DNA of 64,000 bases from Heloderma charlesbogerti (taxonomy: Eukaryota; Chordata; Lepidosauria; Squamata; Helodermatidae): NCBI GenBank assembly GCA_026122225.1, contig JANEZZ010001871.1:1860001-1924000 (forward strand). The letters run 5' to 3'. How positions within the stretch are numbered: the first letter of the stretch is position 1; each line of letters opens with the position of its first letter. The notes under the pieces are model-generated. The model worked only from the letters and a program-made list of their open reading frames with translations, was not told the origin of the DNA and made no database searches. A program made the position numbers and the translations under genes. This document shows, in pieces, positions 23,300 through 34,443 of this stretch.

Positions 23300-23620
23300 A
23301 TGATTCACAGACCAAAATAATAATAATAATAATGCATGTGTCCATTTGAAAAATGTGCAAGAAAAAATCTGTACTTCTGAAAAATGCACACGCATGCTTT
23401 AATCAATGGGAGAAGAATGTGTGCAGTTCAAAGATGCAAACAATTGATGCATACATTTGAAAAAATACTCATGGAAATACGCATAGATTTTTGTGCAAAA
23501 AGGAAAAAACACAAAGCTTGCAATCTTATACAGACTCACAGTGAAATGCTGCACAGTGATTGCTTGGCTTCTGAGAAGAGGAGAGAACTGGGGATTGTAG
23601 TGGGAATTGAAAAGCCGGTG
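23300..23620 (+). repeat. Dispersed repeat Y with periodic AATGTGCA motifs
   Basis: The segment contains spaced TTGAAAAATGTGCA-like words and the conserved block TTTTGTGCAAAAAGGAAAAA. The same block order occurs in inverted orientation at 46830-47110, where the antisense peptide LMHTFGEI-FHAKRKK matches LMHTFEKI-FCAKRKK here. The class is unknown and both copies are broken. Confidence 0.55.
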
Positions 23621-23764
23621 AGAGTGAAGAACACAAGCAAGAGAGTGTGAGTGTTGTATTCTTTATGCTACGTCTCAACTTAGGGGGAGGGTGCAGAGAA
23701 CCTTCGCATCAGGATAAATCTGACAAGATGGTTAAAAGGAGAGACTTTCCTCAACCATAGCAAG

Positions 23765-24528
23765 TAGGGATGTACGAAAGTCACTTACCTTTCCACGGAT
23801 TATGTTCATGGTGGGGGAGGGAGGCATTCCATCCTTCCCCCTGGAATCCTCGACGGGCGGGGGGAGGCAATCTGTTCCTCCCCCCGGAATCCTCGATGGC
23901 CGGCTGTGCTCCATGGCGGCTCTGCAGAGCAGCTGGCAAGGCCCAGGCCAGAGCCAAAATGCAAATAGCGTAGAGAGCGCTATTTGCATCCCTTTTTGAT
24001 TCACCATTTTAGCCTACGTAAATATTTACGTAGGCTAAATATTTACGTAGGCTAAAACGGCGAATCAAAAAGGGACACAAATAGCGCCCGCTATGCTATT
24101 TCCATTCCCCTTTATTTTCGCCGTCATAGTCTCTGTAAATACTTACGTAGACTAAGACGGCCAAAAATAAGGAATGCAAATGGCGGTGGCCATAGCTACC
24201 ACCATTTGCATACGCGTTGTTGTTGTTTTTTTAACCCAGACGTGATAGGCTACGTAAATCTTTATGTAGCCTATCACGTCTCTGTTAAAAAACCCACAAA
24301 CCTCCAGACTGCAAATGACGGTGGCGGCAGCCAGTCAGAAGACCAGCCGCCGCCGCCACTGGCGGAGCTGCCGCGACTCAGAACATCCGCCCCAGGTAAG
24401 TCTCATCCCGGGGGGGATCCGTGGGAGGGCGGGGGGGTGGCAGGCCATTCCGCAACAGATTTCGGGGGGCCGAATGCACTGGCATTTGGCCTCACTGAGA
24501 TCCGTGAAGGAATTCTCTGACATCCCTA
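23765..24528 (+). mobile_element. TAGGGATG hAT MITE, copy 1
   Basis: A 764-bp non-autonomous element with perfect 8-bp target duplications ATAGCAAG (23757-23764 and 24529-24536) and termini TAGGGATG/CATCCCTA, diagnostic of hAT-type insertion. End A is on the left, end B on the right. AGGTAAGT faces outward at 23783-23790 (minus) and 24394-24401 (plus). The interior is a chain of inverted repeats: a TACGTAAATATTTACGTA core at 24016-24033 with an extra half-repeat to 24056, an AGTCT...AGACT stem near 24127-24158, a GGTGGCCATAGCTACCACC hairpin near 24183-24203, and a GTGATAGGCTACG stem at 24242-24281. No transposase frame is present. Confidence 0.9.
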
Positions 24529-24536
24529 ATAGCAAG

Positions 24537-25236
24537 GCTTTACCAGGTGGAGTCCCTTGGAAGTGGGAGTGCAAAAAAAAAAGAGCACTTGAGTCAGGAC
24601 TGTTTTGGGGAATTGCTTAGAATTTGTGGGGTCAGAAGTGCAAGAACACAAAAAGCACCCAGCCAGGAGCTCTAAAAGCTGGACAGGTAGAGCATCTGCT
24701 TTGGTGTCACATTTGGGGACAAACTCTTGGAGTTCTGGGTTCTGAAGGAATTATACCACTTCATTACAAAGACATATAAAAGAGTAGGGTTGTCCTGGAA
24801 GAGTAATTTCCAGGTTCACAAAAGAACAAGTGCTTTGATCCTGCTTAACAAACTGAGTCTTCAATTGATGTTTTTACTTTTTGTAAAGGATACTAGAGAT
24901 TTCTTGGCTTTTCATAGCTAATTGAGAGGTGATACAGGGTTGCTTTGATTAGATTAGGAACTGGAGGGCAGGTTGGGCATCTAATAATTTCAGGAGGTCC
25001 CATGCTAGACAATCAAGGGTGTGGACATTCCCTTTAATTGGGGGGAGGGGTCCTTTGGGAGAGATTTCCAAGTGTGCATTGTCCTAGTTTCTAAATCCTT
25101 ATTGGTTTACTTTCCCATACAAAATGTAGCCTTTTCAGCCAAGGTGCTCATGAGGGAGGCACAAAATGGCACCACAATAGTGCTCTCTGGCAACAAATGT
25201 AAAGTATGTCATTTGTTCCAACAAATATGAATGGCA
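24537..25236. other. Stretch between two hAT MITEs, no genes seen
   Basis: This 700-bp spacer has only short frames and no recognised repeat. Confidence 0.4.
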
Positions 25237-25244
25237 TCTTATAT

Positions 25245-25998
25245 TAGGGATGTATGAAAGTCACTTACCTTTTCGCAGCTTGGATTCGCGGTGGGGGGAA
25301 GGCACTCCATCCCTCCTCCCGGAATCCTCCCTGGGCCAGCTCTGCTCTGTGGCGGCTCCACAGAGCCGCTGGCCAGGGCCATCCACAGCCAGAGTTCCGG
25401 CTGCGGACAGGCTGCTGCGGACGCAAATGGCGGCTGCCATTTGTGTCCAGCGAAGCTGCCATGATAGGCTACGTAAGTATTTATGTAGCCTATCACGGCA
25501 AGCCAAAACCAAAACAAAACATAGCGTATGCAAATGGCGGCGGCTACAGCGGCTACGTAAATATTTATGTAGGCTATTACGGCGAAAAAAAGGGGAACGC
25601 AAATAGCATAGTGGGCGCTATTTGCATTTCTTCCCCCCCCCCGCTGTAATAGCCTATGTAAATATTTACGTAGGCTAAAATGGCTAAACATAGGGAACGC
25701 AAATGGCGGCTGCCGTAGCCACCGCCATTTGCGTACACTGGTTGTTGTTGGGTTTTTTTTGGCTTGCTGTGATAGCCTATTATGTAGCCTGTCACGACTA
25801 TGATGAAAAAGTGAATGGCGGCCGCAGGGCGGCCACCATTCCCAAGTCAGCGCGGACGACAGCAGGTCAGTGCTCCATTTCGCGCGCCTTTCGTGGGTTG
25901 GGGGGGTGGGGGCTTCGTTCCGCCATGGATTTCAGGGGGCCAAATGCACTGGCATTCGGCCTCACTGAGATCCATGGTGGAATTCTCTGACGTCCCTA
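25245..25998 (+). mobile_element. TAGGGATG hAT MITE, copy 2
   Basis: A 754-bp copy bounded by perfect duplications TCTTATAT (25237-25244, 25999-26006). The left donor-like motif is at 25263-25270 (minus); the right one has decayed to GGTCAGT near 25866. Hairpins lie at 25461-25498, about 25546-25582, 25645-25683 and 25702-25732. The last stem, near 25768-25800, has lost part of one arm. It is the same subtype as copy 1, with short end A and no tip-proximal tandem repeat. Confidence 0.9.
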
Positions 25999-26006
25999 TC
26001 TTATAT

Positions 26007-28180
26007 AAGAATATGGTAGTGTAAGGCTTATTACTCGAGATCTACCAGACCAATTTTGCTCATTTTTGTTTTAAACTGAAGCATGAGTAGTGTAGAGTGC
26101 AGCATTTCTTAAAACTTTGAAATAGTAAGCTTGAGCTTTGGATAGCTTGGGAAGGGAGAAGGGAGAGGGATGAGGCAAAAGGGCGGTAATGCATGTACCC
26201 CACACTGTGCCTGTAAGGTAACATGCGACAACAGTGTGTGTATGCACATCTAATATTGCTTACTCCTATGAGCTCTTAGAGAGCTGGGCCAATGAAAGAC
26301 AGGCACAGAATGTTGGGAAAGGGGCTGAAGAAAAGTCAGTTGGTGATAGAGTAAGAGAAGGTGAGGAGAAAGAGCTGAAAGGACACCAGAGTGAGAACAG
26401 AGAGAACAATCTTACATCACGTGTTTTCGACCTCAAACTTCAAGAAATGGTATTTTTTAAAAAATATCTTTTTTTTTGTTTTCACCTTTGCCAGTTTATT
26501 TGTACTACATTTATTTTAAAAATGTAAAGTTGTTCTAGTCGCAAGGGAAACAAGCAAACATATTTTGAACCAGTCATTCTCAGGCTACTAGCCTCTGTGG
26601 CAACATGGGATTTGCACTACTTCTGCACTGAAAAGAACTATTGCATACCCCTGGAACTCATTTCCACATTGATATCAGTTGAGAAAACTGTTTATCTTTG
26701 CCATGGAATGCCAGTTTGCTGCGGAGTATTTAGGAAGTGTTCCAGGGAGCACACTTAGTTCATCTATGCCTGGCATAGGAAACAGACAGACTGCATATAG
26801 CCCCCCTGGCCTCCTCCGCCCACCGATTTTGTCACTGAGTTCCAGCGTGGCAGCAAAAAGGCCTGCTTTTTCCTTGTTTGAAGGAGAACAGCCAGCAGTT
26901 TGTGCTGAAATTTGGTGCTGTGGAAAAATGTGGTGGCCAGTTTTAAGGAAATATCAGCCTTCTTTTGTAGCTGTAGCACTGTCCCATTGTATTTCAGTGG
27001 AAAATTCGGTGGCACAATAGGGGTGTGGTCCCTGGTGGTTCTGAGGGTGGGGAATATGCCCCTGGACACCCAGAAGTTGCTCACCTATGCCCTGGTCATG
27101 TTTATCCTAGAGCATACCAATCATTCTATAGTGGCTGCACATTTATGGACAATTAATAATGGTGAGAAAGTTTTCTCTCAGGGAAGCTTTATACCATAAC
27201 TGATCTTCTCATTGCAGGGCAACTGATAAATTTCTAAGGAACCTCAGGAGCCCCAGGACCACAATTTGAAACAACTGGGCTCCTTTCACCAGCAGCAATC
27301 ATATAGAGTTCTTCTAATTAACAGCTAAAATTAATAGTTTTTTAGAATTTGCTGGCAGATGGCACTGCATATTGGAGAAGTTTACATAAATAGCAGCATT
27401 ATGAACATACGCCTGAGCTATATTTGAAAACCTTGCGTTCTCCGATGAAATCCATCAATTTCTGATATATAAAAAAAGCCTTCATGGGGGACTTTTAAAC
27501 ATAGTCGGACAAACAGGCTGCATTATGCTTTTGCGGAAAGATCAGGTTTTTTTCATGTCTGTGTCACAGGGAGATGGTTTTTTTTTTATATATAAAATCA
27601 TGTCTTGATATGTCTTAAATAAAAGCGAATATCTAGATTTGCAAAGTGGGATCGAGATTTAGGTCTTCTCTTTTGCATATCTTATACCTAAAGAAAGTCT
27701 CCTCCATATCAATCTACCTGTCTATTAAGGCCATCTATGTGCTGATTCTGTCCACCAGGTGCTCCTGCCATCGGCAATAAGTGTGTAGTAACTAGGCATG
27801 TACAGATTTTGTCAAATTCATTCCATCTGTGTTTTACGAATTTTGTTCCGTCATCCACTCATAGACAGAATCGCGTTTTTTGACCTAGAATTTAATTCTA
27901 CTTGCGCTAATTCACATTAGTGCTAATTCACATTTGCACAAGTGCGCACTGGCATGAATGCATACTTGAGCACTGGCACAAAGGCACATTCACTAATGCA
28001 AATTAGCACAAGACCTGCAAGTGTGTTTTAGTGCTAAGGTGTACTTGCACAAATCCCCCTCCTACAGAGGTGAAAAACCATTCTGCAAGTTCATGGAATC
28101 CACGTGGCTTGGAAAAAGCTGGTCTTCTATGGAACCTGCAGATTAGATTAATAGAAATCTGAACTCACTTGAGTACGTTG
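26007..28180. other. Stretch without recognised genes
   Basis: From 27793 a sequence starting TAGGCATGTACAGATTTTG resembles the hAT terminus and runs through repeated GCACAAG/AATTCACA words to about 28060, but no matching right end or target duplication was found. Otherwise nothing was recognised, including in the 113-aa frame at 26679-27020. Confidence 0.35.
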
Positions 28181-28188
28181 CTGATTTC

Positions 28189-29153
28189 TAGGGGTGCATG
28201 AAAGTCACTTACCTGGTCTCTCAGCTTGCTTCGCGCCAGGGGGGAGGTGCTTCGCAGCTCCCCCCGAAGTTCAGGCCGGGGGGGGAGGCTTCCCTCCTCG
28301 CCTGGCCGAAATTCAGGCCGGGGGAGAGGCTTCCCGCCTCACCTGGCCGAAATTCAGGCCGGGGAGGAGGCGCCTCGCCTTGCCCGGCCGAGAAATAAAA
28401 AGTTTAAAAAAACCCCATCCCCCCGTGATAGGCTACGTGACGATTTACGTAGCCTATCACGGCTAGATCTGCAAAGTCAGCCATGATAGGCTACGTTAAT
28501 CGTCACGTAGCCTATCACGGGTGACTTAAAAAAAAAAAAGCGCGTACGCAAATGGCGGCCCCCATAGGGAGCCGCCATTCGCGTTCCTTATTTGGTCGCT
28601 GTAGTCTACGTAAATCTTTACGTAGACTACGGCGAAAATAAGGGCAACGCAAATAGCATTGCCCTATTTTCGCCGTAGTCTACATAATCTTTACGTAGAC
28701 TACAGTGACCAAATAAGGAACGCGAATGGCGGCTCCCTATGGGGGCTGCCATTAGCCGTACGTGCTTTTTTTTTTTTAAGTCACCCATGATAGGCTACGT
28801 GACGATTTACGTAGCCTAGCATGGCTGACTTTGCAAATCTAGCCGTGATAGGCTACGTTAATCGTCACGTAGCCTATCACGGGGGCGTTTTTTTTTTTTT
28901 ACTTTTATTGGAATGGCGGCGGCGGCAGCCGGTCGAAAGACCAGCTGCCGCCTCTGCCCCTGTCGAAGACCTGCTGAACCGCCGCCGGGACCCGCCGCCA
29001 AGAGGGACATTTGTGAAAGGTAAGTCCCATCCCGGGGGTGCGTGCGGGGTGCGGGGGGGTGCGGAGAATTTCTCCCCGAAACTACATCGGGGGGCCAAAT
29101 ACTTTGGCACTCGGCCCCCCGAAGTTTCGGGGAGAAATTCTCCCCCATCCCTA
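28189..29153 (+). mobile_element. TAGGGATG hAT MITE, copy 3, full palindrome type
   Basis: A 965-bp copy with perfect duplications CTGATTTC (28181-28188, 29154-29161). It is the clearest example of the long subtype. End A (28189-28420) has an outward AGGTAAGT at 28207-28214 and three tandem units of about 42 bp carrying AAATTCAGGCCGGGG. The core (28424-28886) is a near-perfect inverted repeat centred near 28655, each arm itself made of four hairpins. End B holds AGGTAAGT at 29018-29025 and an 80-nt tip hairpin at 29063-29143. CpG sites are well preserved, suggesting a fairly young insertion or protection from methylation. Confidence 0.93.
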
Positions 29154-29161
29154 CTGATTTC

Positions 29162-29445
29162 TCCAACATCACTAGTTGTAATCAGGGCTGCATTTCCCTG
29201 TTTGTGGGACTCCCTCTCCAGAGAAGCTTACCTGACACCCACTTAGCTATCCCTTAGATGCCAGGCAAAAACGTCTTTATTCTCCCAGATTTTTAAAAGA
29301 TATTTTAGACCTCATTCTGCTATTTTAATTATCACTTTCTAATGGTTGGTTTTATGTTGATTTATATTATAACTTCTATTGTAAACTGCCCTGGAATTAT
29401 TTTTGCTGAGGGGCAGTATAAAAATGTTATCAAATAAACAAACAA
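29162..29445 (+). pseudogene. L2/CR1-group LINE C-terminus and 3' tail
   Basis: Peptide traces WDSLSREAYLTPTLAIP and MPGKNVFILPDF match the terminal ORF2 region (WNSLP..., K-LLF) of other copies here. The 3' UTR ends GGGGCAGTATAAAAATG and AAATAAACAAACAAA. MITE copy 3 lies immediately upstream. Confidence 0.6.
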
Positions 29446-29740
29446 ATATCCTGACATAATGATAAGAGAACCCCTGAGTATGTTCAGAGCACTTTTTCCA
29501 CTGAGGAGAATGAAGTTTTGCTTTAAAAAATGTTTTGAATCCAGAAGGCTCCCATTTCAATCCCTGGCAATTCAAATTAAAAGGCTCTTATGCAGCAGAG
29601 CTGGGAAAGGCAGCTGTTGTGAGTCAGAGTAGAAGCAGTGGAACAGACAGAGCAGGGGTCGGACTCCTTCTAGGGCAGCTCCATGTCTAGATGGACTAGT
29701 GGTCTGACTCAGATAAGGCATGTTTACCCTCCCATGTAGG

Positions 29741-30104
29741 TATGGATGGAGGGGCACCCCCCATCCAGGTTCTCTGGGTGCCGCCCAGCCCCTGCCCCCA
29801 CTTGCAAGCCCCCAGACCCGCACTCTACTGGGCTATTTATGCCTGCAATCTTGCGTATATGGGTGATTCATGGCATCATTTTGCATATGAGTCAATGTGT
29901 GCATTTTCGCGATCGCCATTTTATTTTGCAACATGGTGATTACAGTGGAGGAGGACAGGGCCCAGGTAAGTGCGGGTGGCTTGGCAAGTGTGTGTGTGTG
30001 TGTGTCTGTGTGTGTGGGTCAAGCAGGGGCTCAGCACGAATAGCTTGGGGTGTGGGGGGGTCTGCCGGACTCCTGGCCCCAAACGGGTGCCTGCACCATC
30101 CCTA
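29741..30104 (+). mobile_element. Diverged relative of the TAGGGATG hAT family
   Basis: A 364-bp element with left terminus TATGGATGGAGG and right terminus CACCATCCCTA. It is flanked by CATGTAGG (29733-29740) and CATGTAGC (30105-30112), an 8-bp duplication with one mismatch. It lacks the hairpin array but keeps an outward AGGTAAGT at 29964-29971, 133 bp from its right tip, the same place as in the main family. A short GT run lies at 29990-30005. Confidence 0.7.
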
Positions 30105-32739
30105 CATGTAGCTACAGTTCTTTGGTATATGTGCGCTGCTTTCATCATGGATAAAAGCTGCTCTTTGGCAGTGGTGCATCTACGGCTGGACCTCAGGGAA
30201 GCCCCCACAACCTAGGCATAGAAATGTGAAGGCCTGTGGAAAAAAGTCAGATTAACCACACACACATACACTCCCCATTTTCCCCAGAAAAACTTGAAAC
30301 ATTTTAGATTATGAACTTTTTTTCAGAGTGGTGAATAAAATGTTTAAGACCAGGTCGGCACATATTCCTACCCAGACTTTACTGCCCCAAAATGATTTCT
30401 AGAAATGATGTAAAAGCCATGGGGGGAAAAGTTTTTTTGAATCCTCTCTGCAAGATTCCCAGCTATTTCTGGGAAGAGTTATTTCTTCCATTCCTTATTA
30501 AGATTATTGAGCGAATGTACCTTTTACTGACGGACATTTAGGATGTTCCAAATCCTGCTCAATTTTCCAGCATGTGACCAGAGTCACCATATTATAACAT
30601 GCCAAGAAAATGTGCATTCTTGACTGTTTGGATTTTGTTCGACAGCGGAGGTACAGAACCTCCAGCACAATCCAGCCTGTGGAGGCTCTGCATCTCTGCT
30701 ACAGAGCAAAGCCTGAACTGTCAAGAATTACTTTCCCCTCCATGCCCCTTCCCTTATGTGTTTTGTCATGTTACTTTGTAAGCGTGAAGGCAAGGCCTGT
30801 CTTTCTTTTTTATTGATGTGAGCCGCTTTGGGAATCAATAATTTCCTGAAAAGTAGGATAAAAACGCAGTGTAAGTTGTGTGCTTCAGTACAGAAGGCTG
30901 TCTAAAGGGGGTCTGTAGTAGAAATTCAGAAGACCATTGTATTTCAAGGCGTTAGTAGTGCATCAGTTCTCCTGCCCATGTCTAGAGTGCCACTGTGCCT
31001 GTGTTGAGGTGATGCCATGTGTGTGTGTGTGTTAGCTATGCTAGTTTCTCGGGATCAGACTGTTGATGCTGTATCCAGAGCTTGTAGATAAGGCCTGCTA
31101 ATTGTTGAGGCTGGTTGTTTTCCAGTCTGCACGAATGTATGAAGTCATGGGGCCATGTCCAGAATGGGAGGGACCAAGAGGATAATATATGATCCCCGAG
31201 GACCTTCCCAATTCAGAACCTCACCACTGGCTGAGCAGGTGTTATGGGCCAGGCAGCTGGAGCCATTCATCACTGCTCTTATCTGATTTGCTGATATCTG
31301 ATAAGAGTACAGCAGTCCAAGTGACTAAAGGGACATATGCTTTATACTTTTAATGTATTGTTTTGCTTTTTCTTCCTTTACTAGCCTATGGTAGCTAAAT
31401 AAACGTCTTTCCCTCATTGACTCTGAATTTCCAAAAAAAGAAAATTGGTGAAACAGGGTCCAGTAAGACCATTAAGACTAGGGTCCAAAAATCAATTAGC
31501 TAGACCACTACTCTTTGGTGTCATTATTGATATGCATTGGGCATCCACACTATATCTACAGAAACAACCGCTACACATTGTACTGGCATGTGCAAATCTA
31601 TTCTATGTGGATAGCAAAAAAACACAGTGCTTTGCATGGCCCAAGTCTATGTGGGATGCATCCTAATTCATTATGACAGAACTTATATATGTGGTCTCGC
31701 TGAGATTTTGTGTATAAGCCTGGTGCTCAATGGCTGAGTGCTAGGAATGTCCTTTAATATATTTCTCCCCTTCGCAGAAGATAATCAAGGAATTTATGGA
31801 GGAAAAAGGAACTCCCATTAAAGAACTTTATGACCCACAGTAGACTTCTGACCTTGTGTTTTGGCAGGTAATTCCACACATCTTGACTCTTGAAATCTCA
31901 AACAATGGAATAAAGTTTAATTGGCCTTTTATTTTACACACTGAAAAGATTTGAGGCCTAATTCCATATTTTGTGGAACAGCTTTGAATAATTATGATCA
32001 TTACCAGGGTATGTAAAAAAAGAAAAAGAAAACCCAAGGGTGGTATGTTAATTTTCTATGCCCAACACAATATGAACTGGCTGCCAGGGGTTTTCCAAAT
32101 TGCAGACTTTAATTCCAGGTCAGGAAAACACCTCATACCTTGGTTAATTTCCCTTGAAATCCCTCCATCTTTGATGGGCTTTAAACACATATTTAAGTGC
32201 TTTTTATTTTCAAAATACACGAATGAATCATGCCATTATTGCTTTGAAGTAGATAACTATTCTCCTTCTGCTATTAATGGGTAGATGGAAGGAAAGTTTA
32301 TTTCTTATGCCGTTATTGCCATGTGACTATTAAGATAATGGAATAAATACACAAATGTGGTTTAGGTAAGCTCAACAAATATGTGGGTTGTATCCAGTGG
32401 TGACATTCTGCTACTACTTATGGAAACCCCATTTTTATTCCTGCACAAATGTCAAATCCAATACTTTGATTTTGCTTGCGCAGAGCGTGATGTGAGGGGA
32501 TATGACCTCATTAAGCTAAACATTGCTTGTGCTAGTTGTTCTGCTAGAGGTTGTACAACTGTTAGTGGTGCTATTCTGGATAATGAGGGGCCCATTTCAT
32601 GCAGGGGTTTAAGGAACCCTCCGTGGCCTGCTATGACAAGTTTGCAAAGCTGTCTGCAGTTAAACTTAATTATACCTTCATCAACTTGGACTCCATATTA
32701 ATCACATTATAGATGTTCCCATGCTTTCATATGGAGACC
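30105..32739. other. Mostly unrecognised stretch with one LINE tail
   Basis: Contains the L2-type tail listed separately at 30720-30870. A phrase GGTTGTATCCAGTGG at 32387 repeats one at 18645. No host exon was recognised. Confidence 0.4.
30720..30870 (+). repeat. L2-type LINE 3' tail
   Basis: GTGAGCCGCTTTGGGAATC followed by GAAAAGTAGGATAAAAACG is typical of L2 3' ends and matches the 3' part of the MIR-like SINE at 12771-13018. Upstream coding sequence is too degraded to read. Confidence 0.55.
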
Positions 32740-32859
32740 TTTCAGCTTTTTCACCTTGAGGTTGTGGACAGAATAGCTGGAGAAGTGAGGCCTACTACTT
32801 GCTTGCTCAAACCATGTTCATCTAGATCCGTTTTAATCAGGCTTCAGGCTGGGTTTTGG

Positions 32860-33611
32860 AACAGAAACTGCCTTGGTCGCCCTGTGGGATGACCTCTGCT
32901 GGGAGAGGGACAGGGGGAGTGTGACCCTGTTGATTCTCCTGGACCTCTCAGCGGCTTTCGATACCATCGACCATGGTATCCTTCTGGATAGGTTGTCTGG
33001 ATTGGGAGTTGGAGGCACTGCACTGCAGTGGTTCCGCTCCTACTTGGATGGCTGACTCCAGAAGGTGGTGCTGAGGGATTATTGCTCTGTGCCATGGCAA
33101 TTATGCCATGGGGTTCCACAGGGCTCTATTTTATCCTCCATGCTGTTTAACATCTACATGAAACTGCTGGGGGAGGTTATCCGGAGGTGTGGGCTGAGGT
33201 GCCATCAATATGCGGATGACACCCAGCTCTACCTCTCTTTCTCATCAAACCCAGGTGAGGCAGTGGCTGTTCTGAATCAGGGCCTGGGCATGGTAATGGA
33301 CTGGATGAGGGCTAATAAACTGAAACTCAATCCAGACAAGATGGAGGTACTGTTAGTGGGTGGTTTGTCTGCTCAGCTAGGTGATATTCAACCTGTTCTG
33401 GAGGGGGTTGCACTCCCCCTAAAGGATCCCGTTCATCGTTTGGGGGGGTGCTCTTGGACCCAGAATGGTCACTTGAGGCACACATGAACTCAGTGGCATG
33501 GAGCAATTTTCATCTTAGGCTGGTATACCAAGTACGCCCTTATCTGAACAGAGATAGCCTAGCTACAGCTATCCATGCTCTGATAACTTCTCTTCTGGAT
33601 TACTGCTATGC
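32860..33611 (+). pseudogene. LINE reverse transcriptase, L2/CR1 group
   Basis: Frame segments encode [36 protein letters not shown] and [10 protein letters not shown], then after a stop HGVPQGSILSSMLFNIYM and the intact catalytic box YADDTQLYLS (near 33210). NKLKLNPDKMEVLLVGG follows. A frameshift near 33450 leads to a segment ending LDYCYALYVG, which is cut by MITE copy 4. The remainder of ORF2 resumes at 34452 (VGLPLK-like, then WLPVHFQAQFKVLVL-like) and ends near 34860. Confidence 0.85.
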
Positions 33612-33619
33612 GTTATATG

Positions 33620-34443
33620 TAGGGATGGCGGAGTATACCGCCATGGATTTCAGTGAGGCCGAATGCACTGGCATTCAGCACCCCGAAATCCGTGGCGGAA
33701 TGGCCTGCCCCCCATGCCCCCCGCGGATTCCCCCCAGGACAAGGCTTACCTGGGGTGGACGTTCTGGATGGCGGCGGTGGCTGGTCTTTCGACCGGATGC
33801 TGCGGCCACCATTGTCGTCCTGGTCTTTGCCATGATAGGCTATGTAAGTATTTACGTAGCCTATCATGACAAGCCAATAATAATAATGAAAAAACAGCTT
33901 ATGCAAATGGTGGCGGCTACGGCGGCCGCTATTTGCGTTCCCTATTTTTTGCCGATTTATCTTACGTAAATATTTACGTAGGCTATTACGGCAAAAAAAG
34001 GGGAATGCAAATAGCATAGTGGGCGCCATTTGCGTTCCTCCCCCCCTGCCATTTTAGCCTACGTAAATATTTACGTAGGCTAGAACGGCAAAAAATAAAG
34101 GAACGCAAATAGCGCCCACTATGCTATTTGTGTTCTCCTTTTTTTTTTTGCCGTTTTATCTTACGTAAATATTTACGTAAAAAATAAATAGGGAACAAAA
34201 AATAGGGAACGCAAATGGCGGCCGCCATAGCCACCGCCATTTGCGTATGCCGTTTTTTTTTCTTCCAGAAGGAAGTTGCCCAGTGGCCGGATTTCCGGCT
34301 GCGGGCGGCCCCGGCCAGTGGCTCTGCGGAATCTCCACAGAGCGGAGCCGGCCGGAAAAAGGATTTCGGGGGGAGGTGCAGAGCGCCTCCCCCCCATCGC
34401 GAATTGCCTCGTCAAAAAGGTAAGTGACTTTCGTACATCCCTA
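33620..34443 (-). mobile_element. TAGGGATG hAT MITE, copy 4
   Basis: An 824-bp copy inserted in the LINE RT with duplications GTTATATG (33612-33619) and GTTATACG (34444-34451); the single difference is a CpG-type transition. End B is on the left, so orientation is minus. Donor-like motifs are GCTTACCT at 33744-33751 (one base off) and AGGTAAGT at 34418-34425. Hairpins at about 33829-33868, 34048-34089 and 34150-34185 have TACGTAAATATTTACGTA cores. A CGGCCGCCATAGCCACCGCC hairpin lies near 34218-34248. Confidence 0.93.

Noticed and set aside
25239..25691. 150-aa frame in MITE copy 2
   Set aside because: It crosses hairpins and both ends of the element, has no domain, and is not conserved in other copies.
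28220..28400. CpG island promoter of a host gene
   Set aside because: The GC-rich, CpG-rich block coincides exactly with the end module of a MITE and is repeated in other copies.
28821..29246. Open frames encoding IGYVNRHVAYHG-like peptides in several MITE copies
   Set aside because: The peptide is the translation of the GATAGGCTACGT hairpin. It recurs in several frames and on both strands because the DNA is palindromic, and copies are not kept open consistently.
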